Shown: positions 1 through 6,101 of the stretch, one piece after another | How the letters are laid out: each line of letters opens with the position of its first letter | Position numbering within the stretch: the first letter of the stretch is position 1 | Assembly (NCBI GenBank): GCA_964356335.1 | Contig: CAYHHI010000065.1 | Coordinates: forward strand, 1-10,826 | DNA: 10,826 nt | Origin: CAYHHI01 sp964356335 | Lineage (GTDB): Bacteria > Arandabacterota > Arandabacteria > Arandabacterales > Arandabacteraceae | Direction: 5' to 3' | The notes under the pieces: generated by a model | The model's database searches: none | What the model was told of the DNA's origin: nothing | The model's input: the letters and a program-made list of their open reading frames with translations, nothing else | Program-made: the position numbers and the translations under genes

Positions 1-2
1 GT

Positions 3-131
3 GCTGGCAGGCACAGCGTTGACTGGGACGCGACCAGAGACCAGGGGATGCAGGTATCGCCAGGCATTTATTTCATCCATATGGAAGCGGGCTCCTACCA
101 GGCAACTAAGAAGGTCGTGATGCTGGACTAG
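3..131 (+). CDS. C-terminal end of a secreted protein with FlgD-Ig / type-A-sorting-like domain (5' partial)
   Basis: The reading frame enters from outside the window and ends at TAG 129-131, giving 42 visible residues. They contain VDWDATRDQGMQVSPGIYF and a basic-hydrophobic end KKVVMLD. This matches the last half of the FlgD Ig-like / type-A C-terminal domain (usual form: V.WDG.D..G..V..GIYF.....G....KK.V.L), which closes many exported proteins in FCB-type bacteria and is thought to act in export or surface anchoring. The body of the protein is outside the window, so its function cannot be stated. The same type of ending occurs in the proteins at 1824-3308 and 7800-8564. The domain call is secure; an export role is inferred from the family. 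Confidence 0.8.
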   Translation, partial: AGRHSVDWDATRDQGMQVSPGIYFIHMEAGSYQATKKVVMLD

Positions 132-637
132 ACACTGCCAGCTGCCGGACTTGTCTGCCCGCTGCCCACAGTGTACAATCGAGGCTGCCATGACCTGCCC
201 CTATTCCTCAGGTCACTGCGAATTCGAGCCCCGGAGCCGCTCGGGAAGCTGATTTGCGCTCATTACGATAGGGGAGACCACCGTACTGAGTTTCCTACGA
301 TGGGCGCTGAATTCTTTTCTCCCGTCACTGCTGCTTTCGCTCAGTACTAGCAGGTCTATATCGCTTTGCCCAACGTTTCTCTTCTTAGCTCGTATCTGGG
401 ACTAAGACCATCACGGTCCTCCTGGTCGCTGGTTCATAGCGGGGGCCCGCTACACACACCAAAAGAGGAATTTCCCGCCTGTCGATGTGATCGACATCCA
501 GTTCGAATACCAGGGTAAAGCCCTGGTCCCTGTAGGCACGTAGAACGCACTAACACGAGCCACAGGGGCTATCTCTTCTCATTCGCCCCAATAGTGATTC
601 GCGTGAGCAACGGAGCCATGAAGACCAGGGATATGCG
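132..637. other. Intergenic region without a convincing gene; holds three perfect hairpins
   Basis: About 500 bp between the upstream C-terminus and the winged-helix gene. No frame here gives a convincing protein. A short open stretch at about 465-543 (+) reads VDVIDIQFEYQGKALVPVGT then stop; it has a protein-like look but no start codon and no recognised family, so it may be a decayed gene end. The clearest structure is a cluster of three perfect inverted repeats between 437 and 527, listed separately. No good promoter was found. Confidence 0.5.
437..527. repeat. Cluster of three perfect inverted repeats (hairpins)
   Basis: Three perfect dyads follow one another. At 437-452 TAGCGGG pairs with CCCGCTA around a 2-base loop. 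At 480-496 TGTCGA pairs with TCGACA around TGTGA. At 509-527 ACCAGGG pairs with CCCTGGT around TAAAG. None is followed by a T-run, so they are not simple intrinsic terminators. They could be a small structured RNA, a recombination or origin-like site near the DNA-binding gene at 638, or partly chance in a decayed coding stretch. Confidence 0.45.
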
Positions 638-1234
638 ATGAGTCAGGGCGGTGTCGGCAAACAGAGGGACAGAACGCAGTACTTCGGCAAGTTCCCACAT
701 CTGCTGTGGGACCTGGGCCTGGTACAGCGGTTTCTCCCCGAGAGGCAGGATCTCCTTGGCCTGTTGGCGATGCTCAGATACGCCGACTTCATGACGGGCG
801 AGCGCACAGTGTTCGCTGGCAAGATGATGCGGGAGACAGGAGTGACGCAGCCGACCCAGATCAGACGGATCGAGGACAAGATCGTAAGGATAGGGGCCTT
901 CTGGCGTCCCGAGGGCACGAACAAGTTCAAGAAGGTCAATGGCAAGTGGCTGAGGCGTTACTATCGCTCCACCGGTAAGCAGATCCTTGATCACGCACTC
1001 CGCAATGATCTCATTTCGGAGGAGCAGATGAAGGCCATCGAGCTGAGGCAGGCAGACAGCGAAACGCGACGGGAGGCCGAACAGCCGCAGGCAGGCACTT
1101 CCGAAGACGGGTACCCACCTGAGTGGGATGATACCGACGATGACGAGAGGAGTGTGGCATCGGGATGCCGGGTGACCCAACACAGTACGGGCTTCACCCC
1201 ACACAGCTACTGCCAAAGATGTGTGACTATTTAG
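638..1234 (+). CDS. Winged-helix DNA-binding protein, phage/plasmid replication-protein type
   Basis: A 198-residue protein. Residues about 15-110 look folded and end in a basic patch (KFKKVNGKWLRRYYR). Residues about 60-90 read as a helix-turn-helix: a first helix AGKMMRETG, the turn VTQ, and a recognition helix PTQIRRIEDKIVRIGAF, followed by a basic wing. This is the layout of phage/plasmid replication initiators and related regulators (lambda-O-like N-terminal winged helix); the exact family is not identified. The C-terminal 60 residues are acidic and low in order, perhaps a decayed or linker tail. The start at 638 has AGGGAT 8 bases upstream. The stop lies inside a 14-bp palindrome, and a D12 methylase remnant follows 72 bp later on the same strand, which suggests a mobile-element module. 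A long antisense frame over the gene is judged a shadow. Confidence 0.6.
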   Translation: MSQGGVGKQRDRTQYFGKFPHLLWDLGLVQRFLPERQDLLGLLAMLRYADFMTGERTVFAGKMMRETGVTQPTQIRRIEDKIVRIGAFWRPEGTNKFKKVNGKWLRRYYRSTGKQILDHALRNDLISEEQMKAIELRQADSETRREAEQPQAGTSEDGYPPEWDDTDDDERSVASGCRVTQHSTGFTPHSYCQRCVTI

Positions 1235-1242
1235 TACTAAAT
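1229..1242. promoter_or_regulatory. Perfect 14-bp palindrome, possible operator
   Basis: ATTTAGTACTAAAT is its own reverse complement. It overlaps the stop codon of the winged-helix gene and lies 65 bp before the methylase start. Just downstream GTCTCTAA occurs twice (1246-1253 and 1263-1270, 17 bp apart start to start). An AT-rich dyad plus short direct repeats next to a DNA-binding gene would fit an operator or iteron-like site. No binding partner is proven and two repeats are few. Confidence 0.3.
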
Positions 1243-1306
1243 CTGGTCTCTAAGGGAAAGAAGTCTCTAAATGCCTCTAGGAGTGGCCTTGAGGGAGTGA
1301 TTCAGT

Positions 1307-1642
1307 ATGTGGAGTAAGTTGAGAGCATTGCCTCCGTACTTCGGTGGTAAGAGGAGGCTGCTAGGAAGAATCTTCAAGCACATGTTTGAGCCGGAGGAGG
1401 CACCGGTACTAATTGACGCTTTCATGGGTGGCGGAGCTGTGTCGCTCTTTGGGAAGGCTCGTGGCTACCGGGTCATCGCTAACGATATCGCCTTCCGGAG
1501 CTCCCTGGTCGGGAAAGCGCTGATCGAGAATGACTATGTGACCCTGACTCCTGACGATGTGACGAGGCTGTTTGTAGAAGATGGCTATGGCCGTTCAATT
1601 GTCGCAGCAGAGGCGGATAGATCTCTTCAAGGCATACTGTGA
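1307..1642 (+). pseudogene. Truncated D12-class DNA adenine methyltransferase (N-terminal third)
   Basis: Adenine-N6 methylation of DNA with S-adenosylmethionine would be the role of the complete enzyme. Residues 9-19 (PPYFGGKRRLL) match the family's opening motif with its GGK. Residues about 36-45 (DAFMGGGAVS) match the AdoMet-binding F.GGG motif, and ANDIAFRS (about 58-65) follows as the acidic ND motif. The frame then stops after 111 residues, against roughly 260-350 in the family, so the DPPY catalytic motif and target-recognition part are missing. The break falls near 1580-1640, after which no methylase similarity is visible in any frame before the antisense gene at 1824. A GAGGGAG Shine-Dalgarno precedes the start. 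It is most likely inactive and part of the same mobile-type module as the gene at 638. Confidence 0.72.
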
Positions 1643-1823
1643 CAGGCGATCTATCCAGTTTGTGGCAAGGACTCTACGTCATGTCGCCACCCACTCCCCG
1701 GAGCAGGCGAGTGAGCCATTGACATCGGCACGCACCTGCGTAGATCACGACTCGGCATACTCAGACAGCAGACCAGCGCCCCCGGGGAAAGCCGGGAGCT
1801 CCACAATCCTGGATCTGGATGTC

Positions 1824-3308
1824 CTATCTAAGGACTATCACTCGCGTTGTTTCCTGGATGTTGCTGCCCGTGAGACGAATCAGGTAGACTCCGCTGGACA
1901 CCGGGCGACCCGAATCATCCGCACCGTCCCAAGTAACACCTACCGTGCCGGCCCCAGCCTCAATCCGGCGAACCACGCGACCACTGACATCAAAGACAGC
2001 CACCCGCGCGGGCTGCGTCAGCGCCGTCGCGAACTTCAGGTAGCACGACGCAGTGGTCACGCTAGGCATGGCGCTGAGAGCGGGCTCGTCGACAGGCACA
2101 GTCTCGACGCCGCCCCCAGCTTCGACGACTCCGTACTCGACCATTATGTAGTCACTCTGTGCGCTTCCATCGTTGGCAACGACGCCCACGCACAAGGAGT
2201 CGCACACCTGGTCTTCTTGCGGCACGATTTGAAGAGTGCCGGTGCCGTCGCCGTGATCGATGAACGATGTTCCTGGAATGATGCCTGCGCTAGATGTGAG
2301 TGCCGGTGTCGTTCCGTCGGGGTCGTTTGCAATGAACGTGAGTTCGTAGGGCACCCCTATTGGCAGGAACGGCATACTCGGGGGGCAGTCTGGACATATG
2401 ATCCCTGGTTGATGATTGGGCGGTTCCAGCGGCGGGAACGGGAAATGAACCGCCCAATTCACGACCCACCCAATAAGTATCCACTGCGGCGTGCCAGTCT
2501 TCGGGTCTGCGATCCGCTTTATGATGGGCCAAAAGCACTCGGGAGGAGGAGGCGTCTCGGGAGAAGCCGATCCCGCTTGGCGAAAGGCGACTTCGTAGAT
2601 TTCGTTTCCCCCGTCGATCGCTAACGGCAGGCCGTTGACGAACGCAGAATTGTTGAACCCCGAGGTTCCAAATACACAGTACCAGTCACTCCAAGAGAAT
2701 GCTGTGTCACCCGGTTCCGGCATACCCGGCAGCCAGTGACGGTCTGTAGTGGGATCGTAGTTCTGCCGGACTATGAAGCCAGTGTCAATGATCAGGTTGT
2801 CACCGATTCCCTCGGGTATCAAGGAGCTCCCGGCGAGTCCAGATTGTCTCACCCACACGGAGTCAACACTGGTATCGGCGTTGGCAAAAACCCAAAGTGT
2901 GGCTGTGCCATACCGGGTTGCTATTTCGAACAGGTTGTAGTCAGCCATCTCCTGCGTGCGAGCCAGGGACATGTCATGTAAGAGGAATCCGGTCATCCCG
3001 GCGTAGATCATGCTTGAGCCGGCCGATGAGACTGCCAGCCAGCTATTCTTTGACTCCCCGTACAAGGTCCCGATGCCGTCGGGAACGGCATTGGCCATGG
3101 ACCACTCGGTTGGAAAGGACACACTACCGTCGCTGCTGCGAACGATCGGGTTTTCGGTTGTGCGATTCAAGTTCGGTGACGGTTGGGCACTTGCGGTGCA
3201 TGCCGAAAGCAGCACGATCAGGCCGCCGAGGGCAGCGGCGATTAGCAAGCGCGCGGTCCCCCGACATCCCTGCGGACCCTGCGAAACTCCATGTCTCGAA
3301 GTCAACAT
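1824..3308 (-). CDS. Secreted protein with FlgD-Ig / type-A-sorting-like C-terminal domain
   Basis: A 494-residue exported protein of unknown function. Residues about 20-42 form a signal peptide with a hydrophobic core (LLIAAALGGLIVLLSAC); the C suggests a lipobox, though cleavage after ASA is also possible. Residues 43-430 are not recognised. They contain a Pro-rich stretch (about 255-315, with CPDCPPSMPFLPIG) and a cadherin/Ig-like segment with LTFIANDPDG, GDGTGTLQI and VVANDGS (about 325-385). Residues about 430-494 are a clear sorting-type domain: VAVFDVSGRVVRRI, VTWDGADDSGRPVSSGVYLIRL and the end TTRVIVLR. The start is fixed by an AAGGAGG Shine-Dalgarno five bases upstream. A good promoter lies at 3663-3691, giving a leader of about 350 nt. 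It probably works in the cell envelope or is secreted. Confidence 0.85.
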   Translation of the reverse strand: MLTSRHGVSQGPQGCRGTARLLIAAALGGLIVLLSACTASAQPSPNLNRTTENPIVRSSDGSVSFPTEWSMANAVPDGIGTLYGESKNSWLAVSSAGSSMIYAGMTGFLLHDMSLARTQEMADYNLFEIATRYGTATLWVFANADTSVDSVWVRQSGLAGSSLIPEGIGDNLIIDTGFIVRQNYDPTTDRHWLPGMPEPGDTAFSWSDWYCVFGTSGFNNSAFVNGLPLAIDGGNEIYEVAFRQAGSASPETPPPPECFWPIIKRIADPKTGTPQWILIGWVVNWAVHFPFPPLEPPNHQPGIICPDCPPSMPFLPIGVPYELTFIANDPDGTTPALTSSAGIIPGTSFIDHGDGTGTLQIVPQEDQVCDSLCVGVVANDGSAQSDYIMVEYGVVEAGGGVETVPVDEPALSAMPSVTTASCYLKFATALTQPARVAVFDVSGRVVRRIEAGAGTVGVTWDGADDSGRPVSSGVYLIRLTGSNIQETTRVIVLR

Positions 3309-3662
3309 CGGCTCCTCCTTGGTCAGTTGGGCATTACCGCATCCACACGCATGGCCCGTTCAATAGGCCATCTACACTCTGCCCGTGTCCATCGACATTG
3401 GGCCAGCCGGGCGAATGCGCCGAGAAGAGACTCCGTGTAGCATCCTGACCCGCCAGGCTTGGGCTCGGGCCGCAGCAGGCCAATGACACTCCGCAACAGA
3501 CAGCCGGTCGGCTCAGTGGATGAAAGAAGCAGGCCGTCTTCTGATGCAGCTGGCGTCGCAGCAGTGTAGATAGGCTGTCTTGGTCATGGGCCACGCTGTC
3601 ACGTACTTGCCCCCAGAGACTCAAGCAGATGTAAGGATACAGTACCAACTGCAACCCGTGCA
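3309..3662 (-). other. Long 5' leader region, no gene seen
   Basis: This stretch lies between the promoter at 3663-3691 and the secreted protein. It is open in one minus frame, but the translation is Cys-, Ser- and His-rich and looks random. It could be a 5' UTR with regulatory structure, or debris from an earlier insertion. No terminator with a T-run was found. Confidence 0.4.
3314..3320 (-). promoter_or_regulatory. Strong ribosome binding site (AAGGAGG)
   Basis: On the minus strand AAGGAGG stands five bases before the ATG at 3308-3306. It is a perfect anti-SD match and decides the start of the 494-residue secreted protein. Confidence 0.75.
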
Positions 3663-3691
3663 AGTGTACAAAATCAGCGCAGATTTGTCAA
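3663..3691 (-). promoter_or_regulatory. Sigma70-type promoter for the secreted protein at 1824-3308
   Basis: Read on the minus strand: TTGACA (3691-3686), a 17-base spacer, TACACT (3668-3663). The -35 is perfect and the -10 is four of six, with ideal spacing. Transcription would start near 3656 and run about 348 nt before the ATG at 3308. No convincing gene lies in this leader (a frame at 3334-3663 has no protein-like features), so it may be a long untranslated region. No known riboswitch was recognised in it. Confidence 0.6.
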
Positions 3692-3886
3692 GAGGATAAC
3701 ATAAACGAATCAGTATATAGCAAAACCGACCACAGTACTGGATATCGCGGCCACCCATCCGCAGGCTGTCCAAACTCGTCTTGCAGTCTCATCCAGCGCC
3801 GCCACTCCGTGCTACCGGGCAATACGCTCGTGCAGAACTCCGTCGGCTCGACAGAGTCGTGGCGCGCGGATACCTGCATTGACTGC

Positions 3887-3988
3887 TCATGTTGTTTGGG
3901 GCTCCGTCTGATGATCCCCACACCCTGCGCTCGCCAAGATGAGCATGGTCAGCAGTACCAAGCGCCATACCCGGTCCGCGGTTGTCAA
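3887..3988 (-). CDS. Lipoprotein leader stub (possible frameshifted lipoprotein)
   Basis: A 33-codon frame that starts with TTG, with GAGAGG nine bases upstream. It encodes a classic lipoprotein signal: positive VWR, hydrophobic LVLLTMLILAS, lipobox ASAGC, then only ten residues (GDHQTEPQTT) to the stop. The signal is convincing, the missing body is odd. A neighbouring minus frame, open until 3688, contains a protein-like segment (STEWRRWMRLQDEFGQPADG); one frameshift near the lipobox would join the two into a lipoprotein of about 100 residues. So it is either a frameshifted gene or a lipoprotein start cut off by rearrangement. An upstream frame extension to 4381 is Arg-rich and looks non-coding. 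Confidence 0.4.
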   Translation of the reverse strand: MTTADRVWRLVLLTMLILASAGCGDHQTEPQTT

Positions 3989-4318
3989 TGTGCACGTCCT
4001 CTCCCGCGACCGTCCCAGAGCACGCAGGGGCGGCCGGATCCTCTGTCTTGGAGACACGGAAGACGATCGACGACCCCACAATCGCGAGCTATGATGTATC
4101 AGCAAGGACGTAGCGACATCGGAAGTCACATCAACGGTGTGGCTGAGCGGCGGGGCAAGATGGCGCGGCGCTTGCCACTGCAAGAGCCTTGACGCCACAG
4201 CAGCCATCCGATCAAGCCACCGGCTAATTGTGACTCGCATAGACATGATTGTAGCACTGCACCTGTTTACTCTGCGAGCGCTTCCTGTCCGTCTCTCTGA
4301 TGCGTGGCGGAGCATGGC
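3989..4318. other. Intergenic region with no supported feature
   Basis: About 330 bp between the lipoprotein stub and small gene copy A. Frames on both strands give Arg- and Ser-rich or otherwise random-looking translations. No recognised gene, terminator or clear promoter was found. Confidence 0.45.
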
Positions 4319-4582
4319 ATGAAGGGCGGTATCGAGCCGGGCCCGGGAAACCTGAAGATTATTGAAATGGGCCTGCTTCAAGTGGCCAAGGCAATAGCTG
4401 AGGGCAAGGTAAAGCCCAGCGTTTCAGATCTGGATAGACTCATCAGGTTAGAAGAATTCTTGAGAGAGGAACGTGGGGCAGGCGAACAGACGAAGGTTGT
4501 CATAGAGTGGAGAGACGCTAGCAATCCGAGTGAGGACCAGGACAAGGAGTCTGGCGAGCCCGAGACCGAGCGAGCGGACTGA
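4319..4582 (+). CDS. Small conserved protein, copy A of a three-copy family
   Basis: An 87-residue, soluble, charged protein without signal or membrane segment. The core (about residues 17-66) reads GLLQVAKAIAEGKVKPSVSD, then LDRLIRLEEFLREE, then EQTKVVIEWRDA. This is a helix, a short linker, a second helix and an ending beta-like strand, with an acidic tail. The layout resembles small proteins found next to phage terminase genes, but I cannot name the family. ATG 4319 is chosen because GGAG lies six bases upstream; a GTG at 4304 is also in frame. The 150 bp at 4370-4519 match copy C (7474-7623) at about 84% by hand count, with most differences silent: six of 50 residues differ. That points to selection on the protein. 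No terminase or other phage gene is beside it. Confidence 0.7.
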   Translation: MKGGIEPGPGNLKIIEMGLLQVAKAIAEGKVKPSVSDLDRLIRLEEFLREERGAGEQTKVVIEWRDASNPSEDQDKESGEPETERAD

Positions 4583-4636
4583 TTAGAACCAAGTCACGGG
4601 TGCGAGAAACTCTACCCCCTCCCGAGACCGGATCTG

Positions 4637-5683
4637 TCACTGACTGCGGACAATCCGAAACCCCATGACGTATCCCCCGGACAACGGGGAGCCCAACCGG
4701 AGCGCGCAGCGCAGATTGTCGCCGTCGTTCCTCCACGAACCACCACGCAACGTGCGACGCGACCCATTTGAGAGGCCCGTAGGATCGGTTGTCGCCTCCA
4801 TTCCAAGATCACAGGTCCACCAGTCGTTGCACCACTCCCACACATTGCCGACCATATCGCATAGCCCAAGCGATGCTGGCGCCGCGGGATAACTGCCGAC
4901 AGGAGTTGTGCGCCCTACGCACCCGTGAGTATTGGCTCTGCTACAGTCCGGTGTCTCATTCCCCCACGGATAGATCCGCCCGTCGTTGTATCGAGCTGCG
5001 TACTCCCACTCCGCATCCGTCGGCAAACGATAACCCTGTGCGGTGTACGGGCTGCCCCCGTTACATTGCCAGGTCGAGTGGCTGTACGCCCGCGTAAGCC
5101 CTTGCATCATACTCAGCCAGTCACAATACGCAGCTGCCCCATACCACGATACCTCTACCATGGGGTAGTTCTCCTTCCCCGAGCGAACCGCGAATGTGTC
5201 TGCCCTGAAGGAGATACAGCAGCTATCCGACTCAAAATTGACGAGTTCAACCCTACTGCCATCGGTGTTGTCGTATACCCCCGAGGGGAATACCACCACT
5301 AGCGGCGGATTCTCGGTATATGCCCACTGGAGCGCATCCCGGTACTCCTGGTTGGTGACTTCATACTTACCGAGGTAGAAGCTGTGCGTAAGAGTGACCT
5401 GGTGCTGGCTCTCTCCGCAGAAGGCTACGCCCTCACCCATCGTGAAGATCCCAGCAGGAACGAGCACCATCGCCCCAGGCGTAGGACCCGGAGAGATGTC
5501 GGGGCAGACGCGATTGTCCCCGCTGCAGCCGAGGACGAGTATGACCACGGCAATAGGGAGAAAGGGAGACGCAAGCACGCGTTTCGTATGGAAGGCAGTC
5601 ACCCGCTTGCAGATGCCAATCCGCACTTTGCCCTCCATCCTGTCGTCTCGGGACGCTCGCTCGAGAGAAACAATGGCCTTCAT
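4637..5683 (-). CDS. Lipoprotein with FGE-sulfatase (SUMF1) domain
   Basis: A 348-residue envelope protein. Residues about 36-53 form the lipoprotein signal (ASPFLPIAVVILVLGC), so the first 30 residues are unusually long and a later start is possible; ATG 5683 is kept because GGAG lies six bases upstream. From about residue 70 the SUMF1 fold is complete: MVLVPAGIFTMG, HSFYLGKYEVTNQEY, PMVEVSWYGAAAYCDWL, GYRLPTDAEWEYAAR, YPWGN, LCDMVGNVWEWCNDWW, RTLRGGSW, LRCALR and MGFRIVRSQ. In true formylglycine-generating enzymes two cysteines flank this last part. Here only the one in LRCALR is present; the partner place holds Asp/Asn, so classic sulfatase activation is doubtful and a binding or structural role is likelier. 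It lies between small-gene copies A and B on the opposite strand. A truncated paralogue with the same N-terminal domain half is at 8415-9203. Confidence 0.85.
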   Translation of the reverse strand: MKAIVSLERASRDDRMEGKVRIGICKRVTAFHTKRVLASPFLPIAVVILVLGCSGDNRVCPDISPGPTPGAMVLVPAGIFTMGEGVAFCGESQHQVTLTHSFYLGKYEVTNQEYRDALQWAYTENPPLVVVFPSGVYDNTDGSRVELVNFESDSCCISFRADTFAVRSGKENYPMVEVSWYGAAAYCDWLSMMQGLTRAYSHSTWQCNGGSPYTAQGYRLPTDAEWEYAARYNDGRIYPWGNETPDCSRANTHGCVGRTTPVGSYPAAPASLGLCDMVGNVWEWCNDWWTCDLGMEATTDPTGLSNGSRRTLRGGSWRNDGDNLRCALRLGSPLSGGYVMGFRIVRSQ

Positions 5684-5710
5684 GGAGTGCTCCAGGCTCG
5701 CGTAGAAACC

Positions 5711-5740
5711 ATGCTATCACGAAAGCGGTCTGCTCCGCAA
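5711..5740 (-). promoter_or_regulatory. Weak promoter candidate upstream of the SUMF1 lipoprotein
   Basis: On the minus strand TTGCGG (5740-5735), an 18-base spacer and TAGCAT (5716-5711) lie 28 bp before the ATG at 5683. Both boxes match consensus at only four of six positions, so this is a candidate only. Confidence 0.25.
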
Positions 5741-5804
5741 GCGTCTCCCAGCTGTCTTTCGGATGCGCGCGGCGGGCAGCAGAAGGGATGGAATTGAACT
5801 GGAC

Positions 5805-6101
5805 ATGCGGAACCGGAAGCTCGTGGAGATGCGCCTCGTTCACGTCGATAGGGCCATAGCTGATGGCAAGGTGAAGCCCAGTGTCTCAGATCTGGATAGA
5901 CTCATCGGGAGCGCGGCCGCGCCCAAGATAGTCCATGACGCCAAGAAGGGCATCTGTTGCGGGCGGCGCCGTGGTCGCTGCTCTCACCAGGCCCAGTTCC
6001 CTCAACGGCCTGGGGATATTAATACCAGCCGACACGAGAAAACGCATGACGCTGGCTTCCAGTTTGGTATAATGCGTTCGAGCACGGAGCGAGTGACATG
6101 A
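5805..6101 (+). pseudogene. Small conserved protein, copy B, truncated at the 3' side
   Basis: The frame opens RNRKLVEMRLVHVDRAIADG and continues KVKPSVSDLDRLI, matching copies A and C. Similarity stops right after DRLI (about 5906-5910); the second helix and the VVIEW strand are absent. The remaining 60 codons are Arg-, Cys- and Ser-rich and look like read-through into unrelated DNA, with a sigma70-type promoter embedded near their end. The 75 bp at 5832-5906 are about 84% identical to copy C. The stop TGA overlaps the ATG of the beta-propeller gene (ATGA). The start at 5805 is the best in-frame ATG close to the conserved part; an ATG at 5763 is possible. It is likely a broken copy. Confidence 0.55.
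6046..6073 (+). promoter_or_regulatory. Promoter of the beta-propeller gene
   Basis: ATGACG (6046-6051), a 16-base spacer and a perfect TATAAT (6068-6073) stand 24 bp before the ATG at 6098. The sequence after the -10 (GCGTTCGAGCACGGAGCG) closely resembles that after the TATAAT at 7743-7748, suggesting related promoters. It lies inside the non-homologous tail of copy B, supporting the view that this tail is not real coding sequence. Confidence 0.6.

Noticed and set aside
465..543. Protein-like end (IDIQFEYQGKALVPVGT) on the + strand
   Set aside because: No start codon, no family recognised, and the same bases form perfect hairpins; mentioned only in the intergenic entry.
569..1216. Long minus-strand open frame (215 codons) opposite the winged-helix gene
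   Set aside because: The + strand protein has an ordered helix-turn-helix and a basic wing; the minus translation has no recognisable motif and looks like a codon-bias shadow.
1780..1802. Possible terminator after the secreted protein (CCCGG/CCGGG stem on the minus strand)
   Set aside because: The stem is only five pairs and no T-run follows.
1581..2624. Long + strand open frame (347 codons)
   Set aside because: Most of it is antisense of the secreted protein at 1824-3308, whose signal peptide and sorting domain are clear. Only 1581-1823 is not covered, and that part has no known motif.
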